Part shown: positions 53,910 to 63,518 of the stretch, one piece after another | How the letters are laid out: each line of letters starts with the position of its first letter | Position numbering within the stretch: position 1 is the first letter of the stretch | NCBI GenBank assembly: GCA_051877575.1 | Contig: JBJEJA010000047.1 | Coordinates: forward strand, 1-64,000 | DNA: 64,000 bases | Reading direction: 5' to 3' | From: UBA2882 sp051877575 | Lineage (GTDB): Bacteria > Bacillota > Clostridia > Lachnospirales > Lachnospiraceae | Notes under the pieces: model-generated | Databases searched by the model: none | Told to the model about the DNA's origin: nothing | Seen by the model: only the letters and a program-made list of their open reading frames with translations | Made by a program: the position numbers and the translations under genes

Positions 53910-56900
53910 ATGGCTAAGAAGAAGGCTGTACAAACAAACAGAAAATCAAATAAATTGAGGAGAACCGTTCTTGGGACGTTGTCAGGCATTTTCATGATAT
54001 CGGCCCTGATCGTCGCGGCAATACCGGTCAAGGATGTAGAGGCGGTTGAGGAGAATGTTCCGTTTACCGATAACTGCTCTGCAGATCCGGATAGTGTCAT
54101 TCCCGATTATACAACCAATAATGTACCTGTTTTTTTTAATGAAAACGGCTTGTTCGGGGTTGCATATGTATACAGGGAAGGCAGTGCCGACAATGAAGGC
54201 GTACTGGTATATTATGACGGTGACAGCGACAAGGCTCCGGCATCATTGGAAATTCCGGAAGAGATTACGGCGTATCAATATGATTATAATACCAGTGATT
54301 ACCGCAATTATTTAAGACCGGTCTATGCAGACGGTGCATTTTTATATTATGTGTCACAGGAGGCTGTAACGGACGTTTCCGGTAATGAGATACAGCATGA
54401 AGTGATTTCGCCGTGTTATGCCAATAATAAAAGTGAATGGGAAGGGAAAACATTATATGCATCTGCCGACGGAGTAACCAAGGGAGATGCCCATGAGCCC
54501 CTGACCGTAAGGATAAGATACATCGGAAGTGCCAGATATGTGCCCAGACAGGAGGATGACGGAAGGCTTTCGGGAAGTTTTGATACCAGTTCAGGAACAG
54601 GTGTGTTTGAAGGGGCCCGTAATTTCAGTTCTCTTACCATACCGAAATATATTCTTGCAATCGGAAATAATGCATTTCGAAAATGTCAGATGAGATCCGT
54701 ATCTATCGGTAATCAGGTAAAGAGTATCGGTAACCATGCCTTTGACAGTTGTAATCTGCTTACCAGCGTGACATTAGTGACCGAGCAGGGCGAAGATGGT
54801 GTAGCCACGACCAATCTGGAGGAAATAGGTGCTTATGCCTTTGCAAATTGTACCTATCTGAATTCCATTGATATACCGGGACAGGTATTGAAGATCGGAA
54901 GCGGCTGTTTTATGAATTGTACTTCCCTCAGTGCCGCTAATTTATACGGGCCGAACAGGGATGGGAATGCCCTTCTTGCCACACTCGGAAACGGGGCATT
55001 CTATAATTGTACTTCCCTGGGAGAAATATCTTTACCCAATAATTTAACCGGCATCAGTGATGCACAATATTTATTTTACGGATGCAGTAATCTGACTTAT
55101 CTGGGCATGCCAAACCAGCCGGGAGAGTTTAAGGCAAATAACGTTACGGGGTGCTCCAAACTGCTGACGGTCAAAGTACCGAATCGGACCATGACATTCC
55201 AATGCGACTGCCCTCATACAACAGGTACGGATTATCGTAACGGAACAGGTGCAAACTGTACTTTCGGCAAAAAAAATCTGGGGTATAATACACCTTTTGG
55301 GGATTATGAAGTGGATGACCGGTTCAGCATCATCTGCTATCGTAATTCGGAAGCTTATTATTATGCGTGCCGCCATGAATATTCTGTCGGTTATCTGGAT
55401 GAAGGATATGAAGGCCAATATGAGAGAGTTAAGGACAACTATTTCTTTACCATAGATGGAGACGGCAATTTAACAAAATTCGGTTTGTATTATGAAGATG
55501 GTGATACGTCCATCGTCAATATTCCGGACAACATCGGAAATCATCAGATAACATCTATTGATTCCGAAACTTTCCAGTATTTCGACAGAAAAGGCGAAAT
55601 TGAATATGTTCATATTCCGGCATCTGTTGTTTCCATTGCGGATAATGCATTTAAAGGATGTGTACAGTTATCTGAGGTTGAGTTTGCCGATGCAATGACC
55701 GTGGAACATATCGGACAGGACGCATTTAAAACCTTGACAACGGATGATAATGTGGTGTTGCGTTTTGTGGGAACGATCAGCGAGGGCGGTTATTTGAGCG
55801 AGCCTTATCTGTATGCGATGGAGCCTGCAAATAATTATAATGCAACATCACTTTCGACAAAGTATATATCATACACCAGTGCATTCCCGAGTAACCTCCA
55901 GATTGAACTGGTGGTAGAGAAGGATCCTATCACAAATCAGATTGTAAAAGCGGTACCGACACTGGTTGATGCACCCGATTATGATGATTTCAAATCCGGT
56001 GAAACCGGCTGGGAAAATTGCACGTATAGTTTGTCATCGAATCCGAGTCTGGCAAAAACACAAAACGAGATTGTTGCCAGTGCTTATACAAAATATCGCG
56101 GACAATCTGCTTCCGGGGACAGCGGTGTGCAATATTCGGAGGATGAGCAGGCTGTTTTGGATGCCGTTTTCAGAGTATCTCTGCCCGAGGGAATTTATGG
56201 CATGAATGAGGATGTTTATCAGGGGAATACCCATATTACCAGCGCAGTGCTCGGTTCTGTAGTGGATGTGCCGGATAGGGCATTTGTAGGGTGCAGTGCA
56301 TTGGAGACATTTATCATGAGGAGCTCGGGGCAGGAAGGCGGAGAGAGTCTGGGTGAGAAAGTATTTGATGACGATGATCTGTTGACTACCGTTGTGCTAC
56401 CCTTTACGTTAAACGAATTAGGATCGCTGCCGTTTTATCGGTGCTCTGCATTGGAAAGTGTGGATTTCAGCGGAAGTCCCAAATTCGAATGTGATAATGC
56501 CATTATTTATGAAACATTGGATGATGGGACAAAGAAAGTCATTGAATGTCTCGAATGTAGAGGAAATACAGTAGGAACCGGTAAAATCCGGGAAGAAGAA
56601 ATGACGGATGTTACGGAAATCGCACCCCATGCCTTTGAGAATTGTACCGGAATCTCTCAGGTGTATTTCGGAGAAGCTGATATTGAGGCGATTCCCGATT
56701 ATTGTTTCAGCGGCTGTACAAAATTAAATTATTGTGAAGTTTCCGATTATACAAAATCCATTGGGGAGTATGCGTTCCAGAATACGGCATTATCCGATAT
56801 CAGATTACCTTCCAGTGTACAATTGATACCGGAAACCGCTTTTGTAACAACCGACGAAAACGGTGTGGATTCTCTGTTGAAAGGATTGAATATCCAGTGT

Positions 56901-58202
56901 GAAGTGCCGTCTGCAGCTTATGAGTTTGCGAAGAAGTATGGTTTTGGAACAGAAGACAGAATCCTTCATAAATACACAGTTAAATTCTTTAATTATGATG
57001 GTTCGGAGGAATTGAGCAGTCAGCTTGTAGAGGAAGGCTCTGATGCGGTACCGCCGGAGGCGCCTGCAAGAGATGGAATGGTATTTGTAAGATGGCTGCC
57101 GGATTATACGGATATTTCTTCGGATTTGAATGTATATCCTCAGTATGAATATGAAAAACCTGCCGAGGATCCGGAAGATACCAGACCACGCTATACGGTT
57201 ACTTTTTATAATTATGACGGTTCTATGATAGTCAGTGTGCAAAAAGTAGCAGAAGGAGATGCGGCAAGAACGCCGGATGTGGTTCCGGAGCGGGATGGTT
57301 ATACTTTTACCGGATGGCTTCCGGAGTATACCAATGTTATTTCCGATTTGGATATATATCCTCAATATAAATCAGGTAGCAGCGGTAGTGATTCCGGTAA
57401 TAGTCAGGATCCTGCCAACCCGAATGGAAGTACCGGAAACAGCAGTGGAAACGGAAGCGGCAGCGGAACCGGAACAGACGGGACAGGCGGAACCAACGGC
57501 AGTACTTCAGGCGGTTCCGGTACAAACAGCAGCGGAACAGGCAGTAGCGGAACGGTCAGCGGAAACGGAACGGGATCCGGATCCGGTTCATCCAATAATA
57601 AGACAACTACAAGCAGTGGTACCAGTGTAGATGTAACCAAAACAGGAATTTCCAATACAGGTTTGGTATCCGCTACGGTAAATGGCTCTACGGATGATTT
57701 TGTTTTAAAGATAACGGATAGTGAATCTGCAAGAAGTGCAGTGGAACAGGCGTTGCTGAATGAATATGGTTCTCTGGACGATATCAGATATTTTGCAATG
57801 GATATCAGTTTGTACGATAAGACGGGAACCAGCAAGATTCAGAATACCGATGGAATCAGCGTAACCATTACAATGCCCATACCGGATGCATTGGCTTCTT
57901 ATGCAGGCAATAATAAGGCAGGTGCGGTTATTAACGGCAATACATTGGAAAAGTTGCAGGCTAAGTTTACAACCATCGACGGCGTGCCTTGTGTTTCCTT
58001 CGTAGCAACACACTTTTCGCCTTATACGGTATATGTTGATCTGAATAATATGTCTGCAACGGGTACGATCGATTCTACGCCGGTGACGGGAGATCCCATT
58101 CATCCGAAATGGTTTTTATCTATCGGGCTGGCATTGATGTCTGTCATATTGTTCTTTATGAAAGGCAGTAAAAGAAAGGTAGTTAAGGTAATTCCGGGAT
58201 AG
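53910..58202 (+). CDS. BspA-type leucine-rich surface protein with sorting signal
   Basis: A 1430-residue wall protein. A signal peptide (about 1-50, LGTLSGIFMISALIVAAIP...VEA) is followed by many LRR_5 repeats in two blocks (GNNAFRKCQMRSVSIGNQVKSIGNHAFDSC; IADNAFKGCVQLSEVEF), then two InlB-type B repeats at about 1020-1080 and 1093-1153 (TVKFFNYDGSEE..., TVTFYNYDGSMI...WLPEYT). A Gly/Ser/Thr-rich stalk spans 1153-1236. A domain shared with the next protein ends in THFSPYTVYVD. The sorting signal is TPVTGD, a helix and a KRK tail. It is probably an adhesin or glycan-binding protein. Confidence 0.88.
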   Translation: MAKKKAVQTNRKSNKLRRTVLGTLSGIFMISALIVAAIPVKDVEAVEENVPFTDNCSADPDSVIPDYTTNNVPVFFNENGLFGVAYVYREGSADNEGVLVYYDGDSDKAPASLEIPEEITAYQYDYNTSDYRNYLRPVYADGAFLYYVSQEAVTDVSGNEIQHEVISPCYANNKSEWEGKTLYASADGVTKGDAHEPLTVRIRYIGSARYVPRQEDDGRLSGSFDTSSGTGVFEGARNFSSLTIPKYILAIGNNAFRKCQMRSVSIGNQVKSIGNHAFDSCNLLTSVTLVTEQGEDGVATTNLEEIGAYAFANCTYLNSIDIPGQVLKIGSGCFMNCTSLSAANLYGPNRDGNALLATLGNGAFYNCTSLGEISLPNNLTGISDAQYLFYGCSNLTYLGMPNQPGEFKANNVTGCSKLLTVKVPNRTMTFQCDCPHTTGTDYRNGTGANCTFGKKNLGYNTPFGDYEVDDRFSIICYRNSEAYYYACRHEYSVGYLDEGYEGQYERVKDNYFFTIDGDGNLTKFGLYYEDGDTSIVNIPDNIGNHQITSIDSETFQYFDRKGEIEYVHIPASVVSIADNAFKGCVQLSEVEFADAMTVEHIGQDAFKTLTTDDNVVLRFVGTISEGGYLSEPYLYAMEPANNYNATSLSTKYISYTSAFPSNLQIELVVEKDPITNQIVKAVPTLVDAPDYDDFKSGETGWENCTYSLSSNPSLAKTQNEIVASAYTKYRGQSASGDSGVQYSEDEQAVLDAVFRVSLPEGIYGMNEDVYQGNTHITSAVLGSVVDVPDRAFVGCSALETFIMRSSGQEGGESLGEKVFDDDDLLTTVVLPFTLNELGSLPFYRCSALESVDFSGSPKFECDNAIIYETLDDGTKKVIECLECRGNTVGTGKIREEEMTDVTEIAPHAFENCTGISQVYFGEADIEAIPDYCFSGCTKLNYCEVSDYTKSIGEYAFQNTALSDIRLPSSVQLIPETAFVTTDENGVDSLLKGLNIQCEVPSAAYEFAKKYGFGTEDRILHKYTVKFFNYDGSEELSSQLVEEGSDAVPPEAPARDGMVFVRWLPDYTDISSDLNVYPQYEYEKPAEDPEDTRPRYTVTFYNYDGSMIVSVQKVAEGDAARTPDVVPERDGYTFTGWLPEYTNVISDLDIYPQYKSGSSGSDSGNSQDPANPNGSTGNSSGNGSGSGTGTDGTGGTNGSTSGGSGTNSSGTGSSGTVSGNGTGSGSGSSNNKTTTSSGTSVDVTKTGISNTGLVSATVNGSTDDFVLKITDSESARSAVEQALLNEYGSLDDIRYFAMDISLYDKTGTSKIQNTDGISVTITMPIPDALASYAGNNKAGAVINGNTLEKLQAKFTTIDGVPCVSFVATHFSPYTVYVDLNNMSATGTIDSTPVTGDPIHPKWFLSIGLALMSVILFFMKGSKRKVVKVIPG

Positions 58203-58211
58203 GAGCTGCTT

Positions 58212-60992
58212 ATGAAGCAATCTGTTTTTAAAGTGCTGGGGACGATTTTTCTCGTAACGGCCATTGTCTTGACCCAGATCCCTCCATCCGGGAGCAATGC
58301 GTCAGGAGTATCCAATAACAATGGATTTATGATGGATGGAAATAAATTGGTAAAATATACAGGCACGGCTACGTCCGTGTCTGTTCCTAATGGCGTAAAA
58401 GTCATCGGCGCGGATGCGTTTGCCGATTGCTCGAACTTATCTTATGTTACTTTTCCGGATACGTTGGAACGGATTGAAAACGGGGCATTCAGCGGATGCC
58501 GGTATCTGAACCGGATCATTATTCCGGAAGGCTGCGAATCTATCGGAAACGGAGCATTTGCGGATTGTAAAAAATTATCTTCGGTTGTGCTTCCGGCATC
58601 TTTAACGGAGATGGGAACCAGTGTTTTTGCCGGATGCGATGAATTGAAAACAATCAATATAGAAAAAGGAAATTCAAATTTTATTTGTGAAGACGGTGTC
58701 TTGTATAATGATGATAGGACCGTCATATATCAGGTTTTGGCAGGAAGAGAGAAAAACACCTATGTGATGCCGAATACAGTGGAAGAAATCAAAAAATATG
58801 CTTTTTGGGGCTGTAGTAATCTGGAAGAGGTTGGTGTCAGCAGTTATCTGAAGCAGATTGATGATTATGCATTTTCCAACGCGTCCGGCTTAAAGTCCCT
58901 GACGCTTCCTTACAGTGTGAGATCAATCGGAACGAAGGCGTTTGAAGATTGCAGAAATCTGACGGATATTACAATCCCCGTATCGGTTACCAAAATCGAC
59001 CCGACTGCTTTTGACGGATGCTATCGTTTGCATATCATAGCGGATGAAGGGACTGTGGCTGCAGAGTTTTATGAAGAATTTGAAAATAATCCGGCTTCCA
59101 GAATAGAATATGAAGAAAGTGTATCTTCAAACAGCAATCCTCACTGGATTGCGGATCAGCCGGAAGAGGAAACGGAGACAAAACGAGAGTCTAAGGTAAA
59201 TGTGTCGGATGTGGATAATTATGTGGAGTGGGATGTAGACAGCCCGGGAGTGCTGGGCAGGACAAAAGTGGTGTCCAGACAGGCTGTTGTTTTGATGGAT
59301 TCTTCTTCGGGGACTGTTTATGGCGGATCAGATGGGGAAACCGTAAATAGCGGGACGGAGAGCGGCAACGGAGAACAACCGGATTCTTCGGAAAACGGAA
59401 ACGAACAAAAGGTAATAGATGGAACCGATATCGTTTATAAGGCATTTTATATGGATGAAGATTTATTGTCATTTACAATCCCGGCCGGTGTGGAAAGGAT
59501 TGGAGATTTTGCATTTGCCCGGAGTGGATTGACATCCATTCGGATACCCAATGGTGTGACCACGATCGGGAACGGTGCTTTTTATCATTGTGACAGTCTG
59601 GTATCGGTTTCCGTTCCAAATACTGTAACGGAGATAGAACCGGATGCATTTACGCATAGCAAATGGCTGGATAACTGGTATGCGGGACCGGATGTCAATG
59701 ACTTTCTGGTAGTCGGAGACGGCATTTTATTGGCATATAAAGGAACCGAATCTATGGTAACACTGCCCTCCAACGTAAAAAGCATTGCGCCCGGAGTGTT
59801 CAGTAATCATACGGAAATTACACAGGTAACATTTCCCGACAGTGTTCAGATTGTCGGAGAAGGAGCTTTTGAAGGCTGCAGTAATCTGAAAAATATCTCG
59901 GGCGGCAGTTCGCTGAAACAGATACGGGACAGAGCCTTTCTGGGATGTCCCATTGAGACGGTGAGGATTCCCGCATCGGTAGAGAGCGTCGGCCTTTCTG
60001 CATTCGGCGGTACAGGGAAAACAGACAGTGTGGTTTTCCTGGGAAGTCAATTGCCGCATATGTCGTATGAAAAGAGTGCAACGAGGCTCTCAAACGAACG
60101 GGACTATTGTTTCGGTGATATTTTGACGGCGGTTGTACCGGCCGATGTGACGGCGGACGACATAAAGGGAACGGTATTAGATGCAGAGACACTTGGCTTT
60201 TCCGGAGTTGTCTATACTGTGGATGAAGGAAAAAGTCAGGCCGATGTGGTTACAGTCATGCAGCCCGAAGAAACTGCACAGCTACCGGAGGATATTTATG
60301 TATATGGAAAACGGTACGCTGTGGTAACCACAGAAAGCACTCGGTATATGACGGAAAAGGTATCTGTCTCCGATAATTCCATACAGGGTCTGATGGTAGT
60401 GGATCATGACGAATTGCAGGATGCAGGCGTCGAGATTACAGCCAACGGTTCAACGGTCAATCTGGACGGATATCATTTTTATCTGTCAAATCCGGGCATG
60501 GGTTCAAGCGCGTTAAAAGAAAAAATAGAAGAGTATTTCGGAACCGTGAATGATGAAAATTGTTTTATGATGGATCTGTCATTGTATGATCCCACAAATC
60601 AGATTCCCATTACAAAACTCGGAAAAAATACTCTGACGGTTACGATGCCTGTTCCGCCTGAATTATTGGATGATGAGATCTGCGTTATCAGTATGGATGA
60701 TAACGGCAACCCTGAGATTACGTTTTGCAACTGGCTGGAAAAAGACGGAAGAAAATACATTTCTTTTGATGTCACACATTTTTCGCCTTATGCCCTTTAC
60801 GGAGCACAGGGAGAATTGAAAGAGCAGATTGCACAGAAGCGAAGCAGAGCCACCTACGGGATCGGGCTGGATGATACACCCGACACGGGGGATGATCTGG
60901 ATATCAGAATTATTTTGATCATCGGGCTGGGAGCCCTGGGCGGTTTCCTGCTGCTGGTCGGTTTTTCCAAAAAAGGAATGAAAAACAAATAA
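58212..60992 (+). CDS. second BspA-type leucine-rich surface protein with sorting signal
   Basis: A 926-residue companion. After a signal peptide (VLGTIFLVTAIVLTQIPPSGSNA) come two blocks of LRR_5 repeats (GADAFADCSNLSYVTFPDTLERIENGAFSGC; IGDFAFARSGLTSIRIPNGVTTIGNGAFYHC) separated by a disordered stretch at about 310-410. A C-terminal domain like that of the previous protein follows (FMMDLSLYDPTNQIPITKLG...FDVTHFSPYALYG), and the sorting signal TPDTGD, helix, KKGMKNK tail. There is no InlB repeat and no Gly/Ser stalk, so it should sit closer to the membrane. TAGGAGCTGC precedes the start, 9 bases after the first gene. Confidence 0.88.
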   Translation: MKQSVFKVLGTIFLVTAIVLTQIPPSGSNASGVSNNNGFMMDGNKLVKYTGTATSVSVPNGVKVIGADAFADCSNLSYVTFPDTLERIENGAFSGCRYLNRIIIPEGCESIGNGAFADCKKLSSVVLPASLTEMGTSVFAGCDELKTINIEKGNSNFICEDGVLYNDDRTVIYQVLAGREKNTYVMPNTVEEIKKYAFWGCSNLEEVGVSSYLKQIDDYAFSNASGLKSLTLPYSVRSIGTKAFEDCRNLTDITIPVSVTKIDPTAFDGCYRLHIIADEGTVAAEFYEEFENNPASRIEYEESVSSNSNPHWIADQPEEETETKRESKVNVSDVDNYVEWDVDSPGVLGRTKVVSRQAVVLMDSSSGTVYGGSDGETVNSGTESGNGEQPDSSENGNEQKVIDGTDIVYKAFYMDEDLLSFTIPAGVERIGDFAFARSGLTSIRIPNGVTTIGNGAFYHCDSLVSVSVPNTVTEIEPDAFTHSKWLDNWYAGPDVNDFLVVGDGILLAYKGTESMVTLPSNVKSIAPGVFSNHTEITQVTFPDSVQIVGEGAFEGCSNLKNISGGSSLKQIRDRAFLGCPIETVRIPASVESVGLSAFGGTGKTDSVVFLGSQLPHMSYEKSATRLSNERDYCFGDILTAVVPADVTADDIKGTVLDAETLGFSGVVYTVDEGKSQADVVTVMQPEETAQLPEDIYVYGKRYAVVTTESTRYMTEKVSVSDNSIQGLMVVDHDELQDAGVEITANGSTVNLDGYHFYLSNPGMGSSALKEKIEEYFGTVNDENCFMMDLSLYDPTNQIPITKLGKNTLTVTMPVPPELLDDEICVISMDDNGNPEITFCNWLEKDGRKYISFDVTHFSPYALYGAQGELKEQIAQKRSRATYGIGLDDTPDTGDDLDIRIILIIGLGALGGFLLLVGFSKKGMKNK

Positions 60993-61009
60993 ATAAGGAA
61001 GGACATAGG

Positions 61010-61048
61010 AAAAACTCCCGACATAATATAACAAAAACGGGAGTTTTT
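61010..61048 (+). terminator. terminator of the sortase operon
   Basis: A perfect 11-bp stem, AAAAACTCCCG/CGGGAGTTTTT, with a 17-base A/T loop and a T run. Its right arm contains GGGAG, the only ribosome-binding-like sequence before the following TTG start. Confidence 0.85.
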
Positions 61049-61052
61049 TTCA

Positions 61053-61970
61053 TTGGACAGGGTCAGAAAGCAACTGCATATGGATGCAGTATATGAGATG
61101 GGACTGACGGGGAGAAATGTCAATGTATGTGTATTGGATACCGGCATTTTTCCCCATAAGGATTTTGAAGATAGATTGATAAAGTTTGTGGATTTTACGG
61201 GAAAGAGAAAGGGAGGTTGTTACGACGAAAGCGGGCACGGAACCCATGTGTGCGGTATTTTGGCAGGCAGCGGAAGGGCGAGCGGAGGTAAATATCAGGG
61301 AATTGCACCGGAAGCGGGACTGATTGTCGGGAAAATCCTAAACCGCCAGGGAAAAGGGCAGACGGAAGATTTGTTTCATGCGTTGGACTGGATTTTGGAT
61401 TATCACATGCAATATGGAATCAGGATCGTCAATATTTCCATCGGAATAGCGGAAAAAGAGGAACGGGCAGATGATGTCAAAAAAAGAATGCTGCTCCATT
61501 CCTATATTGAACGATTTTATCGGGAAGGCATATTGGTGGTGACGGCTGCGGGGAATTTCGGCCCGGCCCAGAACAGTTTATCTGTATTGGGAGAAAGTAC
61601 GCAGACGATTTGTGTAGGGTGCCATGACGGAAATGTTTCCTTTTCCGGCAGGAAAAAATGTGAAATCTTTTCGGGAAGGGGCCCCAGCATTTATTCATTG
61701 AGAAAACCTGATGTTGTTGCGCCGGGAACCGAGATTGCTTCCTGCTCCAACAAAAGTGCCGTCGGTTATATCAGAAAGAGCGGAACTTCCATGGCATGTC
61801 CGATTGTCAGCGGACTTGCGGCTTTGATGCTTGAACGGTATCCCACCATCGGAGTGGAGCGGTTAATGACCAAAATCAGAAACGGCACCATAGATTTGAA
61901 AGAAGCATGGTCAAAACAAGGTTACGGCATGGTAGACGGAGAAAAATTATTTCAACAAACTGGTCCTTAA
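61053..61970 (+). CDS. subtilisin-like serine protease (S8), no signal peptide
   Basis: A 305-residue protease with the complete triad: Asp in CVLDTGIFPHKDF, His in ESGHGTHVCGILAGSG, Ser in KSGTSMACPIVSGLAALML, and the oxyanion Asn in VVTAAGNFGPAQ. There is neither a signal peptide nor a propeptide, so it resembles intracellular subtilases. A TTG start at 61053 keeps the conserved LHMDAVYEMGLTGRNV region; an ATG at 61080 would remove the first nine residues of it. Its expression may depend on the terminator just upstream. Confidence 0.88.
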   Translation: MDRVRKQLHMDAVYEMGLTGRNVNVCVLDTGIFPHKDFEDRLIKFVDFTGKRKGGCYDESGHGTHVCGILAGSGRASGGKYQGIAPEAGLIVGKILNRQGKGQTEDLFHALDWILDYHMQYGIRIVNISIGIAEKEERADDVKKRMLLHSYIERFYREGILVVTAAGNFGPAQNSLSVLGESTQTICVGCHDGNVSFSGRKKCEIFSGRGPSIYSLRKPDVVAPGTEIASCSNKSAVGYIRKSGTSMACPIVSGLAALMLERYPTIGVERLMTKIRNGTIDLKEAWSKQGYGMVDGEKLFQQTGP

Positions 61971-62061
61971 AGATTATTGACATACAAAGTATGATTGTAT
62001 ACAATAATACAAGAACGAAAAATGAAACAATCAGATAATGTTCTAAGAGGAGATCAGGCGT

Positions 62062-63504
62062 ATGAACATGAATAAAGAATATGACGAGGTAAATTTGTTT
62101 GAAAACAGACCGGTTACCATGAATTCTCATAATAATCTGTTAGAGATTGAGGAGCATATGTATATTTTGGATGACGTGAAAAAGCCAAATGTTTTCCGAA
62201 ATATGTTCCCTTATTCCGAGGTGCCGAAAATCCCGTTTAATGACAGGATCGTGCCTCATAATATGCCGAAGGAAATCTGGATTACGGATACGACATTCAG
62301 AGACGGTCAGCAGTCCAGGGCACCCTATACGACGGAACAGATTGTAACGATTTATGATTATCTGCATAAACTGGGTGGACCGAACGGTATGATACGTGCC
62401 AGTGAATTTTTTCTCTATTCCAAAAAGGACAGAGATGCGGTATATAAATGTATGGAACGGGGCTATCAGTTTCCGGAAGTAACAAGCTGGATCCGTGCCA
62501 GCAAAGAAGATTTCAAACTGGTAAAGGAAATCGGTATGAAGGAGACAGGTATTTTAGTAAGCTGTTCCGATTATCATATTTTCCTGAAACTGAAAATGAC
62601 AAGAAAACAGGCTATGGAACATTATCTGAGCGTTGTCCGTGATTGTCTTGAGGAAGGCATCAGTGTCCGCTGCCATCTGGAGGATATTACAAGAGCGGAT
62701 ATTTACGGCTATGTCGTACCCTTCTGTCTGGAACTGATGAAACTGATGGATGAGTATAAGATACCGATCAAGGTCCGCGCATGTGATACTATGGGATATG
62801 GTGTTAACTATGCAGGTGCGGTTATTCCAAGAAGCGTGCAGGGTATCATTTATGCAATTCACACCCATGCAGGGGTACCGCATTCCCTGATCGAGTGGCA
62901 CGGTCACAATGATTTTTATAAGGCGGTATCCAACTCTACAACGGCATGGCTTTACGGATGCTCCGGTGTCAATACCTCGCTTTTTGGTATCGGCGAGCGT
63001 ACGGGAAATACGCCGTTAGAGGCGATGGTGTTTGAATATGCCCAGTTAAAGGGTGACCTGAACGGTATGGACACAACGGTCATTACGGAGCTTGCGGAAT
63101 ATTATGAAAAAGAGATCGGTTATGAGATTCCGCCGAGAACGCCCTTTGTCGGAAAGAACTTTAACGTAACAAGAGCGGGAATTCATGCGGACGGGCTTTT
63201 GAAAAACGAGGAAATCTATAATATTTTCGATACGGAGAAATTTTTAAACAGACCGGTGCTCTGTGCGGTTTCCAATACGTCGGGACTTGCCGGAATCGCT
63301 CACTGGATCAATACATATTTTAAACTCCACGGTGAGGAACAGTATCAGAAAAACGATACCTTGATTGTAGAATTGAAAAAATGGGTGGATGAGCAGTATG
63401 AGGATGGTCGTGTAACGGTAATTACAGACGAAGAATTGATCGAACAGATTGTTGCAACTTGTAAGAATTTCGGACTTGCTTATCCCGGAGAGAAAAAACA
63501 GTAA
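62062..63504 (+). CDS. LeuA/HMGL-family synthase, candidate Re-citrate synthase
   Basis: A 480-residue enzyme of the isopropylmalate/homocitrate synthase superfamily. The metal and catalytic region reads WITDTTFRDGQQSRAPYT, then CHLEDITRADIYGY, RACDTMGYGV, and WHGHNDFYKAVSNSTTAWLYGCSGVNTSLFGIGERTGNTPLEAMVFEYA with the metal-binding HxH. It lacks the C-terminal LeuA regulatory domain of leucine-inhibited enzymes. The N-terminal extension and these motifs resemble the LeuA-like proteins of anaerobes that include Re-citrate synthase of Clostridium kluyveri. The alternatives are isopropylmalate or homocitrate synthase. A GntR regulator follows. Confidence 0.65.
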   Translation: MNMNKEYDEVNLFENRPVTMNSHNNLLEIEEHMYILDDVKKPNVFRNMFPYSEVPKIPFNDRIVPHNMPKEIWITDTTFRDGQQSRAPYTTEQIVTIYDYLHKLGGPNGMIRASEFFLYSKKDRDAVYKCMERGYQFPEVTSWIRASKEDFKLVKEIGMKETGILVSCSDYHIFLKLKMTRKQAMEHYLSVVRDCLEEGISVRCHLEDITRADIYGYVVPFCLELMKLMDEYKIPIKVRACDTMGYGVNYAGAVIPRSVQGIIYAIHTHAGVPHSLIEWHGHNDFYKAVSNSTTAWLYGCSGVNTSLFGIGERTGNTPLEAMVFEYAQLKGDLNGMDTTVITELAEYYEKEIGYEIPPRTPFVGKNFNVTRAGIHADGLLKNEEIYNIFDTEKFLNRPVLCAVSNTSGLAGIAHWINTYFKLHGEEQYQKNDTLIVELKKWVDEQYEDGRVTVITDEELIEQIVATCKNFGLAYPGEKKQ

Positions 63505-63518
63505 AAGGATGAGAAATA

